A stretch of 64,000 nt of DNA. Origin: Sipunculus nudus (taxonomy: Eukaryota > Annelida > Sipuncula > Golfingiida > Sipunculidae). This document shows, one piece after another, positions 20,533 through 32,847 of this stretch (position 1 is its first letter; each line of letters starts with the position of its first letter). The translations under genes were made by a program, and so were the position numbers. The stretch lies in contig CM049309.1 of the NCBI GenBank assembly GCA_026874595.1, positions 8,953,076-9,017,075 on the forward strand, written 5' to 3'. A model generated the notes under the pieces. It was not told the origin of the DNA. It searched no databases and was given only the letters and a program-made list of their open reading frames with translations.

Positions 20533-21470
20533 AAACCGCCAAGGGATCAGCAATGAATGAATTTCATCCATGTCCGCCAACAAAAGGACAGGTTTACTCC
20601 GCCAGAGCAGTGTTTCTGGGACTGTGCGTCACTGGCACCATCTACCACCGGCAGCTTCAGCTCATTATTAATACCACGTGGTCTTACCTGCTAACCACGT
20701 GGGTGTTCAACTGCGTCTACTTCGAAACATGGTGGGCAACCGTTTGCTATGCATTACTTCTTCTTGTGCCTTTACTGTTAGATAAGCTTCGCTGCTTTGA
20801 TAAGTATAAGCTAGACCCAGGTGTGGAGTGGAAAGAATGGGAGATAAAACGGATTCTGCTGGAAGCGGTAGAATACTGTGTTCCGCTTATGACACTGGAT
20901 ACGTTCATGGTAAAGCGATATTGGGGCGTAGAACCCGAGGAGTGGAATATTCGTCGGATACACTGGGTCCAGCATACTCGAGCTTTGCCCAAGGACCCTC
21001 CAAGTCTACTGCAGCTCACAACGCAGTTAATATTCAGCTTTATCATATACGATGCCTTGTTCTTTGCAGTACACCTTGTATTACATCGGAATGTGTGGTT
21101 ATATAAGCATATCCACTCAACCCACCATGATCATGAGGCGATTCATAGTAAAGTAACCAATCAACTTAGTGTTCCTGAACGGATTGTGTTAGTTCTGTCC
21201 GCCAACGAAGCTTTGAAGATAGTCCGCGCTCACCCCTTAACCAGGACTGCCTTTGTGCCGTTGTTCATTGGCTGGCTGGTTGAGAACCATCTTGGTTATG
21301 ACCTACCCTGGACTCTAGATAAAGTCATCCCGTTCAATCTGCTTGGAGGCTCGGCAAGACACTACGCCCATCACAAACATGGCTCACGTTATTACCAGCC
21401 GTTCTTTACCTATTTTGACAACTTCATCAATAGAAGATCCACGCAAAGGGTAAAAGAAAATAAGGATTGA
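20533..21470 (+). CDS. Fatty acid hydroxylase superfamily protein (sterol desaturase/hydroxylase type)
   Basis: The exon starts after an acceptor (TTTGATTTACAG, intron end 20532). The first ATG is at 20553 and the stop ends at 21470, 305 residues with no intron. Three histidine boxes typical of di-iron membrane hydroxylases are present: HLVLH at 174-178, HSTHH at 188-192 and HYAHH at 270-274, the last followed by the aromatic-rich tail common in C-4 methylsterol oxidase and cholesterol 25-hydroxylase relatives. Hydrophobic segments near 17-36, 42-76, 103-120 and 155-178 suggest an ER membrane protein with the boxes on the cytosolic side. Members hydroxylate or desaturate fatty acyl or sterol substrates using O2. 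The substrate here is not deducible. The frame is open back to the acceptor, so an upstream coding exon is not excluded, but the Met at 20553 gives a normal family length. Length and intact boxes argue for a working gene. Confidence 0.9.
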
Positions 21471-21705
21471 GCACGTGTCTTTGATTAATGTAAGCTACCG
21501 AAAGGTTGGGTATTGGTTGAAGCGTACTTCCTTTCTACTTAAAACAATTCAAAACGCGCCCGTAAAGCCAATTTAACATAATATATTGAACCTTACTCAG
21601 GATGATTAGGATAATTGACATGCTTGAACGAAGAGCGCCCCCTATTGGCGTGAGAAGAGGACCCTGAATGGAATATAAATTGAAAAAGGAGAGGGACTTC
21701 AAACC

Positions 21706-21994
21706 TTAAACTGAGATTCCTAATGTACGAAATGCGACATTCGAAATGCGGATTAAATTGGTATTGGCGAAATAAATAAGAGGGGATTCCTTATGCACGG
21801 ATCGGGCATGCAGAATGTATATTCGGCAAAATGAATCGCTACATGTAGCGATTTTTGCTGGTTCCGCATGGTATCTACTACATAGAAGCAACATATATAA
21901 AACATATATATGCATGCTGGCGTGCCGGTACATATGAAATTACTCAACACGCATTTCGCATTCTGTATTTCGTACATAAGGAATCTTAGCTTAA
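21706..21994. mobile_element. 281-bp MITE flanked by TTAA
   Basis: The left arm GAGATTCCTAATGTACGAAAT and the inverse complement of the right end (TAAGATTCCTTATGTACGAAAT) match over about 38 bp with few differences. TTAA flanks both sides (21706-21709, 21991-21994). A perfect 20-bp palindrome AATCGCTACATGTAGCGATT sits mid-element at 21834-21853. Two AATAAA words (21771-21776 and 21996-22001) could serve the hydroxylase transcript, which would then carry the element in its 3' UTR. Confidence 0.75.
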
Positions 21995-22933
21995 GAATAA
22001 AGGTGTATGTGATATAACATTAATTATTTCTAGGATGTAACGAAAATAAAAAAAAAATATTGCTATCAAAGCTTATCCAAACTTTTGGTAATTAGTTTTG
22101 AATGCAGTAACAAGCTTAATGGCTTTCAGACTACCACAGTGTAGGCCTAAATTGCTCCTGTACACACAGACCTGCATCATGAGAACAGAATAATTATACG
22201 TGTAGAAAAAACAACAACAAGATTTAAGCACCCTGAATGTCAGATGGACACAAGTTTTATCTCCACGTACAAATCTCCACGGAAACCCCATGCATAATAC
22301 TGGGTAATGGTGACCTATTTTCTGGTAATTACGGACCAAAAAGATTATTTCGACCACCCAGACAATCAAACAGAAGCAGAAATTGTCTCCGCTCATATAA
22401 TCCATGGGCCACATGGTTTTTGCATGCCTTTGAAATATGTGCCGTTAATATGTGACTACTGTGGCCTATCCTGTGGTAATGATGTAATTAACAAAAAATA
22501 TGCATTATCCCTACAAATGTTCCTGCATGTCACCATGCCAAATTTTAACCTAATTGGTTGACCCTGCTGTACATAATCATTGCAGACACTTTTTGAAAGG
22601 ATGAAGTTACTCCAATTTTTCATACCAATTATTCACCACAGCTAATCTGTTTTCTGATAATCCAGTTATTTTCAGAGTGTTACTGTATCTATAGCAGCCT
22701 ACCGTATAAGCTCTCCCTGAATATCACTGTTGTGCGAAATGGGTCTGATCAGATTGGTGATTTCAATGCTTCATTAAAAAAAAAGTAAATGTTATGGACT
22801 GATATCTGTTCAGGACTTTTAAATTCCAGCACCAAGTTTTACCTAATACTTTTCGAACATATATGCCTATCTGGACAAAGACACATTGTATTTGAAAACC
22901 ATAGATGTACAAGCCGGTTTTATATTCATAACT
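21995..22933. other. No supported gene
   Basis: AT-rich DNA with overlapping chance frames on both strands. No domain, splice pattern or repeat is recognisable. Confidence 0.5.
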
Positions 22934-24376
22934 AGAATACGGGTAGTCGACAAGCGACTACGTGTATCCGCCTAAATCAGAGTGGAACGGGTGAAGTGAG
23001 GCATGGATTGAGTGGCAAGGGGAAATAGAGTGTTAAATATTAGCATGGATGTCTGCAGCCAAATTGTGTATGTAGGTTGCCCCCCCCCCCACCACAAAAT
23101 CCAGAAAGCCGTCCAAGTTGTATACATATGCAAAATTTAAGGCAGATAAGTCAAACCACTACATGTATATGAGTGATTTTAGCCCGTGGCAGACAAACAG
23201 ATGGACGCTGAGCAAAAATGGTTGCAGGTGACGCCACCAGTTTTGCGTATGATAAAGAGCTATGTGAGAACTAAACACATGCAAAACTTTGGCCCAATCG
23301 GTCAAACGGTTCCCAAGATATGAGCTTGGATGTCTGCTGGATAAACTAGAATGCAGGTGGCGCCACCTGTCATAAAATCAAGAGAGCTGTCGGGGATGTA
23401 TAAACCTGCAAAATTTTAGGCAGATATGTCAAACCACTGCCAAGATATGAGTGATTTTATCCCATGGCAGACAAACAGACAGGAGCTGTGCAAAATTGGC
23501 TGCAGGTGGCGCCACCAGTTTTGCATATGGTGAAGAGCTATGTGAGATCTATACACATGCAAAATTTTGGCTCAATCGGTCCAACGGTTCCCGAGATATA
23601 AGCTTGGATGTCTGCAGCGTAAACGTGAATGTAGGTGGCTCCACCTGTCATAAAATCAGAAAAGCTATCCAGGATGTATACGCATGCCGAATTTCAGGTG
23701 AATTAGTCAAGTCACTGCAGAGATATTAGTGATTTTAACCCAAGGCAGATGAACCGATGGACACTGTGCAAACCTGGTTGCAGGTGGCGCCACCATTTTT
23801 TGTGTATGTTATAAAGCTCTCCAAGGGCTACATTTGTGCACAAAAAAATTCCTGATCGGTCCAACGGTACCCGAGATATGAGCTTGGATGTCTGCAGCGT
23901 AAACGTGAATGTAGGTGGCGCCACCTGTCATAAAATCAGAAAAGCTATCCAGGATGTTTACGCATGCCGAATTTCAGGTGAATTAGTCAAGTCACTGCAG
24001 AGATATGAGTGATTTTAACCCAAGGCAGACGAACAGATGGACACTGTGCAAACATGGTTGCAGGTGGCGCCACCATTTTTGTATATGTTATAAAGCTCTC
24101 CAAGGGCTACATTTGTGCAAAAAAAATTTCCTGATCGGTCAAACGGTTCCCGAGATATTTGGGTTTATGTGTGGAAACAGACGCACAAACGGACGCAGAG
24201 CGCAGAGGAAAGGTCAGAGGTCAAACAAAATCGGGGCGAAGCAGTTCACATGTGACCCGAACATAATCCCGGGTTTCGTAAAATTCCGCCCAGCGGTTAC
24301 GGAGGAGTTCTCCGGACACTTACGCGGCGGCGGCGGCGTGCAGCTGAAAAACATAGTATCGTTTTGGCGGATATAA
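22934..24376. mobile_element. Composite element A with tandem GGTGGCGCCACC array
   Basis: Left end: an imperfect hairpin ATACGGGTAGTCG/CGACTACGTGTAT (22937-22967) running into TATCCGCC. Right end: GGCGGATA (24366-24373), the inverse complement. The interior is a tandem array of a ~279-bp dimer. The 12-bp palindrome GGTGGCGCCACC, or a one-base variant, occurs at 23227, 23356, 23505, 23634, 23783, 23914 and 24063, with spacing alternating 129-131 and 149 bp. A unique tail with GACCCGAACATAATCCCGG and a GCGGCGGCGG run precedes the right end. No protein is encoded. Architecture with core satellite-like repeats resembles bivalve pearl-type or Helitron-derived elements (inference). Confidence 0.7.
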
Positions 24377-24506
24377 TTATGTGTGAATAGTATATATACA
24401 TATAGGTCAAAGGCACTTTTGATTTACTCTGTTATTAGGACCCGGTTCAAAATTACGCCTATATTATAGTTTATAAACTGCTTAATACAACAATAAAATT
24501 AAGCCA

Positions 24507-24508
<2 letters not shown>

Positions 24509-24571
<63 letters not shown>
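24509..24571. repeat. (AT)n microsatellite
   Basis: About 31 AT dinucleotides between element A and the duplicated block that follows. Confidence 0.95.
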
Positions 24572-24574
<3 letters not shown>

Positions 24575-24959
24575 TCCTTAAGAATATATAAAACTTTTAA
24601 AAATTATTGAAAAATAGTGATAAGTGATAGAACCTGTCCATTGCCTTATGGTGGCACTACATATATCCATTGAATGATGATGATGCTATAATTAAATAAA
24701 GATGATATGTTATTTTTAACACTTCTGGATTCCAAGGTTTACATGTACTGGTCTTAAGTAAAATCCAGAAGTCAACCTTTCGTAAAAGCGGTTCTCTGAA
24801 CTTCTTCGAGTTTTCAACATTTTCTGTTGAGGCGATTTGCAGGAATGAACCCAACGTCTTATATATAACTATATGCACTTCGGAATACACCGTATACCCT
24901 TAAATGTTTGATTATTAGTGTGGGTTCTATATAAGTAGCGATAATCAATTCTACTAGAT

Positions 24960-26300
24960 CTACCTATACAGGGTTAAAGGCCGGGCGTCGATAAGACACG
25001 AATGAGTACATATTTGCATAAAGTCTTTATTTATATCTAGGACGCCGGACATAGCGAATAATCATCATAATGCCATATAGGGCGTTAGCACCTGCATCTA
25101 CTCTTCTAATCATATGGTTACAATGCATTAGATTTATAACTTCTTCCATGTAACCACTGCTTGTATAACTGGGTTTGACGAGTGCGCCAATCAAAGAGGG
25201 TTGGTTATCGCGCATCTGACCACGTTTTAAGCCGTCGGTACTCAGGGAATAGCACTGACGCCACTGCGATTCTCTAAAGTTAATCAAGATTTTACCATTT
25301 TATGTCGAGGCTATTTGCGGGATAGAACCCAACGTATTAACTATATAATGGGGAATACGCCCTATACCCTTAAATGTTTGTTTATTAGTGTGGGCATTAT
25401 AAACCGGGAAAAGCACTGAAGCCATTGCTTGTTATATATAAGAAGCAATAATCCATTCCAGCAGACCTGCTTAAACAGGATTAAAAGCCGCGGCGTCGGT
25501 AAGACATGAATGAGAACATATTTACCGGCATGTTTACTATAAATACGATCTGTTTACTTTCTAAAGTGACTTGTAAAGACAACAATTCTAGTCAATTGTC
25601 CCAACTGTCGATATTTCTTCCAGTTGTGCACGATAACCTATATATAGTTGTTAAGCTACGGAGTGACCTCACTGGGATACAGGATATGTTGGTTTCATCG
25701 ATGTGGCTTGTTTTCAGTTTGGACTGGCTTTCAAACTGAATCAATATATACAACCGGTGCTTTTGCATGGAGGATTTGTACAATAGAATTCTGCATGAAC
25801 CTCTTTCGAAAGACCTTGAGCCACCAATTGACGCCCGACTTATAATAGCGAATAATCATCGTACTGCCATATATAGGGCGTTTGCACCTGCATGTACTCT
25901 TCTAATCATGTGGTCACAATGCATTAGTTTTATAACTCCTCCCATGTAACCACTGCTTGTATAGCAGGGTTTGACCAGTGCGCCAATCAAAGAGGGTTGG
26001 TTATCGCGCATCTGACCCAAGTTTTAAGCCGTCGGTACTCCGGGAATAGCACTGACGCCACTGCTCGTTACATATGAATTGATAATAAATTCCACTAGAT
26101 CGGCCTATTTACAGGATTAAAGGCCGCGCGTCCATAAGACATGTATGAGTATACATATTTGTGTAATGTCTTTTTTTATAACTTAAGGATCATATAACAT
26201 TTACCGGCAAGTCTACTAAAAATACGGTATGTTTACTTTATAAAGTGGCTTGTGATGAGCACGAAACCTAGTCAATTGTTCAATCTGTCGATGTTTCTTC
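24960..26300. repeat. ~800-bp tandem segmental duplication
   Basis: A block with TAGCGAATAATCAT, ATATAGGGCGTT, CTCTTCTAATCAT, CAATCAAAGAGGGTTGG and GCCGTCGGTACTC occurs at about 25053-25270 and again at about 25845-26060, same orientation, offset near 800 bp. A linked motif GGATTAAAGGCCG...CGT...AAGACA occurs three times (about 24970, 25477, 26117). Short frames inside are not genes. A further linked piece around GGATACAGGATATGTTGG occurs at about 25675 and 27532. Confidence 0.7.
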
Positions 26301-26311
26301 CAACACTGAAC

Positions 26312-27493
26312 TAGGATACGGGTAGTCGACAAGCGAATACGCGTATCCGCCTAAATCAGAGAGGTACGGGTGAAATGGTGATAGGATTTAGAGGTAATGG
26401 GAAAACCTTGTGTGGTAGATGACATATTACATGAAAGATATAGATTAGTTGGTGTGGTATTGTCATGATGTAAAGGCTGAATTACCTGGAGAGAGGGAGA
26501 TAGGTGGCGCCACCTATCAAATCAACAAATAAATCCATCCAAGATGTAAACACGTGCAAAATTTCACGTGAATAAGTCCAACCACCGCAGAGATATGCAT
26601 GATTTTATCCCAAGGCAGACAAACAGATCGACGTTGTGCAAAAACAGTTCCAGGTACGGCCACAAGTTTTGGCTATAATAAAGGGCTATGTTAGACCAAT
26701 AAACATGAAAAATTTCAGGCTGATACGTCAAACCAGTCCTGAGATATTAGCATGGTTGTCTGGAGCATAAACGGGGAGGTAGGTGGCGCCACCTGTCATA
26801 AAAATGAAAAAAAACTAGCCAACATGAATAAACATGAAAAATTTCAGATCAATTGGTCAAACGGGTCCTGAGATATCAGCATGGATGTCTGCACTGCAAA
26901 CGCATAGGTATGTGGCGCCCTCTGTCATATCAACGAAGAATCTATCCAAGATGAATAAACGTGCAAAATTTCAGGAGAATAAGTCCAACCACTGCAGAGA
27001 TATGCATGATTTTATCCAAAGGCAGATAAACAGATGGCCGTTGTGCAAAAATGGTTACAGGTTTTGGAAATGTTAAAGGGCTATGTTAGACCTATACATA
27101 TGCAAAATTTCAGGCTGATCGGTCAAACCAGTCCTGTGATATTAGCATGAATGTCTGGAGCGTAAACGGGGAGGAAGGTGGCGCCACCTGTCACAAAAAT
27201 CGAAAACCTATCCAAAATGTATAAACGTGCAAAATTTTAGCCCGATCGGTCAAAGAAGTCCAGAGATATGGGGGTTTATGTGTGAACACAGACGCACAGA
27301 TGGACGCAGAGCGCAAAGGAAAGGTAAGAGGTCAAAACAAAATTTGGGCGCAGGAAGTTCACATGTGACCCGAACATAATCCCGGTTTTCGTAAAATTCC
27401 GCCCAGCGGTTACGGAGGAGTTCTTACACCTACGCGGCGGCGGCTTTAGGCTGAAATAATAGTATCCGCAAAACTCTGTTTTGGCGGATACAA
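26312..27493. mobile_element. Composite element A' (second copy)
   Basis: Same left end (GGATACGGGTAGTCGACAAG, TATCCGCC at 26344-26351) and right end (GGCGGATA at 27483-27490) as 22934-24376. The palindrome is intact at 26503, 26782 and 27177. At about 26653 and 26908 it is mutated, and one further site near 27060 has been lost. The same GACCCGAACATAATCCCGG...GCGGCGGC tail follows. Shorter and more diverged than the first copy. Confidence 0.7.
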
Positions 27494-27756
27494 TGACAAC
27501 CTGTAGCTGTTAGGCGTCGGAATGACCTCACTGGGATACAGGATATGTTGGTTTCATCGATGTGGCTTGTTTTCAGTTTGCACTGGCTTTCAGACTGAAT
27601 CAATATATACAAAGCACTCAACCTGTGCTTTTGCATGGAGAATTTGTACGACAGTATTCTGCATGCCGCTGAATTATTAAATACCTCTGCAAAAGACCTT
27701 GAGCCACCGATTGACGCCCGATGTAGCGAAGAATCATCATACTGAATCATCACCAC

Positions 27757-27950
27757 CGCACTTTGGAGGCACCTTGGTGACTTACCAAAAATCCTGTTGA
27801 TTTTCTTGAAACTCGTTATACATATTTATACCAATAGAGTTTCTCACCTGAATATCGTTCTATAAAAAATTTACGTATATTTAATGAGGTCAGAGGTCAC
27901 CAAATACACGATGGGCGTATTATGCACGTTTGTGGTGCTCTTGTTAATTT
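27757..27950 (+). repeat. Fragment of the 19.3-kb dispersed repeat
   Basis: Aligns by eye with 19788-19970 over its whole length, ending GGGCGTATTATGCACGTTTG. The DNA from 27951 to 29040 shows no further gene or repeat that I can define. Confidence 0.6.
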
Positions 27951-29049
27951 ATCTATTATTATTTTTATTTATTTATTTTACAATAGAGCCAGCATATCGT
28001 AATCCTTTCACCACTGAAACTCATGTCACCTAAATACTATGCATGCAGTTGTCCCGACGGTCCGACATTCCTTTTACTATCATAGGCATTTCTTTAGAGT
28101 AATACGGATAGGGGCCTATATTGGCCACAGTGTTAAAGACTGCATTTATTAATGTAACTGAAATGATGTGCCTCATTCTATAATTCATATCATCATAAAA
28201 TGTTTGACCAAAGTAGGTTCACAATTTCTCAAAAATATATTACTGGTTAAATGATTATAGCCCTTGCGTGATATGCTTGTATATAAGGGATATTTAACCG
28301 TTGTCATGCAACTCCTCTCTAGCCACGCCTGAAAAATGTCAGTTTTTTGTCTGGAAATGTCAGAAACGATGCCTATAAGTGAATCCTATGAGGGTCTTTA
28401 TTCAAATTTCCCCATTAACCCTGAGGAATTTGAATTTTTCCCGCGAAACAGCATGATCTGATTATTGCCCATTGGTGGTGAGTTAACATGTATTTTTTGT
28501 GCTAATTAATCATTGGTAGCCTAATATTAAGACTGCATGGGCTGTTTACCACGATATGATAATGCAACATGATGGAGACCACTGCAGTGCTTTCCTCCGT
28601 ATGGCTTGTGTCACGACTCAAGTTAGGTTGACAAGCCAAATATAAGGGGCATGGACAGTGGAGGAGTAAAACGCTCGACTTTCAACGCTGAAGACCGGTG
28701 TGGCTATGAGAGTGGGTTGTAGTTGCCCGTCCAAGGTTATTCCGCAAATTCATCCAGGTAATCCTCTTAATAATTGTTGAAATGACTACAACAAGTGTCA
28801 CTGCACAATCATGCACCTTGCATTTGCATCTTCAGCAATTCTGGCAACAGTTGTATCACGTAAACTATCCAAGGAAGCATGTGCATATACGTGCATGTTT
28901 ATATTTACAATACCGCGTCACGGATATTACGCCGCAAAAAAAGATCCACAGGTCAGTCAATATATAAAATATGTTTCACGGACAAATACCTTCTCTGAAA
29001 TGGATGTTTTTTTTCGGTGTAAAAGCGTGCTGTGACATGTGAATGCATG

Positions 29050-29398
29050 TGGTGCGCGGATATGTAATGGCTAGGAAGCTGGACTTGTGACCGCCAGGTT
29101 TGGGTTCAAATCCTATTCAAACCTTCCGCCATCCTCGCTAAGACTCCTAGCCAAAGTCTTTACCGCAAAGGGTGCACTCTCTCCATCCAGGAGGGAATGG
29201 ATAGTTGATACTGGTTATGGCAGGGCGGCAAATTGCTGAATGATAACCCTATTGCATCTACAGAGACGTGCTTTAGAGAGCATGCTCCAATGCAGGGAGC
29301 CGAGAAAAAATACAAGAATGAACAGGCCGTTCACCAGAAAGGTAAAAGCCGGATGAGACACTCACGGGGTGATATCAGAATATAAACCTAAACCTTTT
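29050..29398 (+). mobile_element. tRNA-derived SINE
   Basis: An A-box-like TAATGGCTAGGAAGC (about 29066-29080) and B box GGTTCAAATCC (29103-29113) lie at tRNA-like spacing. A ~250-bp body follows and ends in CAGAATATAAACCTAAACC. There is no acceptor-stem pairing, so it is not a functional tRNA gene. Confidence 0.65.
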
Positions 29399-31151
29399 TC
29401 TGCTACTAATGAGGTTTGCATATTCCCGTTTCATTCTATATATGAACAGCTTTCTTTAATTTATCTTTCATATCTTCCTTGCATCAATCTATCCTTTATA
29501 TGTCTAACTATAATAATATAATATGTAACCAGTCAACTTTAAGATCTTGGAGAATCTGAATGCCCCCGCGTCCCATCCCGGTTCGAAAATTAAACTTCAT
29601 CACTGACCAGGTCTTCAAGGTAAATATACCGATGTATAAATATTCTTGCCACGAGCACAGCGCCACAAAATAGCTGTTAAAATATTTGAAAATATTTTAT
29701 TAAGACAGTATCCTTCTGAAAAAGCTGTATATATATTTCATTTTAATTTTTATAATAAAGAAGATTGAGCCAACATTCCTTATATCGTTTAAGACATCCT
29801 TCAGCCCCGATAAAAAGCCCGTTTATCGGGTTTAACAGCTAGTTAGTTTTAATTATCTGTACAATCCATGTAAAATAAATAAGTTTATATTATAAGTGCC
29901 TCCTGAGTCGTGTACTAAAGTCTACGCCAATTATAATATAAAATTCCACTTTATATATTAGCTTATATTATAATATAGTTACATGGAACAAGCCATGCCA
30001 GATGGAGTAGATCTGATTTGGTGCGAGCACCTCCAGACAGAGGGCGCCAAAGGTTAGTGCAACTATATATTCGTTGGGCGATCTTCAGCGCACCAATTTA
30101 CCTGCCAGAAAAGTAATGGTTTTACTGCGTTGAGATTCCTCATAAAAATATTAACCTATTCACAGTTCTGTCATTTACATTATCCAAAATCGCGATTTTA
30201 TTTATGAATTTACTTCTTTATACAAGGGACTTTTTTTCATATATTAAATGTACACTTCTTCTCTTATTGATCACGTTATTGAAATATATTTGAAAAGGTT
30301 CAGTTTTGTTTAATTTCATACTCAAATTATTTATTATTATTTTCGTACAATGTAGCTCCATTTTAAACAAACTCTATTTTAAAATGCCGTTCGTGTTGTA
30401 TTTTATTATTTTATGCTGACATGAGAGATACCCGTATCCTGGGGCTCCATTTTTTAATAATTGATCCAAACACACAACCTCTCACCCCCCCCCCCCCCCC
30501 CCCCATACTTGTCGTCCGCCTCTATAATGCCTCCCCCGTCCCACCCAACCACCCACAAACACACACACACACACACACCATTTACCTTCGAAAGAGAGTC
30601 CTAGTGACAGTTATATGCACACTACAAGTTGTTGAACCTTACACTTATCAAGACGTATACCGTGCCATGGCGGCAACTGTTTCACCTTCACGCTGATTTA
30701 GAGCGTCTTCAGTCTAACATTAATTAAACATTTCTTTTTTTGTGAGCTATTTTTTTAAAGGAACGTCGCAAGTCAGAGGCTTATCGTACAAATGAGCTTA
30801 TGAAATATGACAACCTGAGTCCGAGTCACTTGGCATCTGCATCTGTTTTTGTGAATTGTGACATTTATAGCATGCAGTGTAGTCCTTCATGACCATGAGA
30901 ACTTCTCGTGCTTTCAAGCTTCACCTTTGAAATGAATGGTTTCATAAACATAAAATATTATTTAATTCATTATAACGTGGATAAATGAAAATATGTCTAT
31001 TTCTAATATGTAGGTGGCTATATACAAATAATATCCCCATCTCGTTTGAGTGATGACGCGCTAAATATGTGATTTTTCTTTGTAAAATTCTATTTAAATA
31101 TTGTAAAATGTGCATGTAATCATGCTTATAGAGAATGAGTTTCTACATACA

Positions 31152-31197
<46 letters not shown>

Positions 31198-31284
31198 CTA
31201 CATACATACATACATACACACAGGCACAACGACAGACAGGTTCAATTAACAACTAGATTGTAGACGCATATATATATATGTATG

Positions 31285-31316
<32 letters not shown>

Positions 31317-32560
31317 TATTTGGTCAAACAAACGTATTACGAACCTCATATTTATTATATAACACATTTGCCGATAAAAATGTATTAATATATATATATG
31401 TATATAGATCTGGCATTAACTGAAACCAATACCTGGAAGAGGAACTTTGTTTTATTAACTCATCTGACTGAAAGTCATCTGAGCTATGGCGATTTCTCTT
31501 TATTTGTTCATTGTCCGGCTGTCTGTTTAAAGGGAACACATCGTAAAATCTAGAATATTCTAACTATACATCCAGGTAGGTCCATAAAAATCTCTATGGC
31601 CATCTAAAATTAGTTCACTACGAGATACATTCTTTGATCTATATAGGACTTGTAAGTACCCTCTCCCCCCGGAAAAAAAAATAAAATAGACACAAATTCT
31701 CCTGTAATGAATGCATGGATTGCCTTGAATGTTGATCATGACTATAGTTTTATCAGTTCCCGAAGACTGTTGGTGCCATGGATAATTATGTATTGTTATG
31801 CACCTATATAAATCCATATAACATAATACTCAGTTTTAAAACTGTCCCAGGCATCTTTAAAAAAACATAGAGACTCGCAGCTTATGACATTTTATCTCAC
31901 CATTGGTTTGATAATTTTCACCAACCTTGACTATAAAATCCTTCTAAAAAAATGTTTACCCATGGGGTCCTTTCGGTGACCTCGTTCACTTTAGGCATAT
32001 TACATAACCAACGGTTGAATAGCAACATCAAATTATTTTTTATGAACTATATTATTATAAATCCTCATACTTATTTAGATGTTATTATATATCTAAACTT
32101 ATCATATGTCAGCGCTGCATGGGTTCTTGGGTCATTGTCGTATCATCACTCGCATGCCACGTTCAAGGGTCGTCCTGAGACACATGGTAGGGGAGTGGCC
32201 CTTCCTACTGAATGTGGTCTTTTAACAGCATATTGCATAAAAGGTTCCCATGATGACCTTGATAGATACCGTTAATACCATTCAGCTGCTGTCCCGGGTG
32301 TATATTAAAGAGTGCAAAGGCCACCGATTGAAGGCGAGCTTAGCCGAGGCAGAACGGTCACAGGGCACGACCCGTCCATCTATTATTACAGTAGCCAGTA
32401 TCCCCCCCCCCCCCCCCCCCCCATAAAACCCCGTTCCGAAAGACAGACTTATTTACTTTATTTGACGTCAAATGAACTGTAACTTAACGTATTCAGTTCT
32501 AAAAGGAATAGAAGTGTTCTGACATAATACATGTACCAATTGATAGGGATCGGTACCAAA
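29399..32560. other. Intergenic DNA with microsatellites, no supported gene
   Basis: Contains C20 at 30485-30504, (CA)n at about 30556-30578, AT arrays at about 31156-31192 and 31268-31318, a partial AGCTCAGCTGAC-family repeat at about 31452-31800, and C21 at 32402-32422. The longest frame (31952-32275) has no recognisable domain. Confidence 0.6.
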
Positions 32561-32738
32561 TGCGCGGGAATGCTGCCCTCATGTGCTGACGTCTGGCGGC
32601 TGATAGGTAAACTATCCGGGTGTAGGGGGTTCCCCTGATTAAGCGGGCGTCTGGGCCACTACTTGTAAAAGTTTGCACACACTCGTCAAGTTTATTTGGA
32701 AGGATTTGGTCGCTTCTCAGTGAGTGACGCTTGTCTCA

Positions 32739-32746
32739 TTTGGCGC
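32739..32746 (+). promoter_or_regulatory. E2F-like site just upstream of a first exon
   Basis: TTTGGCGC, matching the TTTSGCGC consensus, ends 10 bp before the ATG at 32757. Suggestive only. An eight-base match can arise by chance. Confidence 0.25.
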
Positions 32747-32756
32747 GGGTTGAAGA

Positions 32757-32847
32757 ATGGCTGCTCTGAGCAGCGAGATATTTCACGTAGTAAAAGTGTG
32801 GATATTATTAAGCTTGCAAACCAGTGGAGTATCGCCACAACAGCCAG
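32757..32847 (+). CDS. Candidate first coding exon 1a (signal-peptide-like)
   Basis: The ATG has a favourable context (AGAATGG). Thirty codons plus one base end at a strong donor, CCAG|GTAAGT. The peptide has a hydrophobic stretch around residues 8-20 (including VWILLSL) and a polar, Gln/Pro-rich end, as expected for a secreted protein. The phase-1 end joins the acceptor at 54721 in frame, making Asp at the junction and leading straight into the laminin LN domain. I found no better partner exon between. The hydrophobic core holds a Lys, so the signal is less ideal than that of exon 1b. It could instead begin another gene whose next exon I failed to recognise. Confidence 0.55.

Noticed and set aside
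22934-24376. CRISPR-like array
   Set aside because: The 12-bp repeats are palindromes inside longer tandem units with related, not unique, intervals, and the genome is eukaryotic.
31952-32275. 107-codon frame upstream of exon 1a
   Set aside because: No domain, no splice context, and AT-driven composition.
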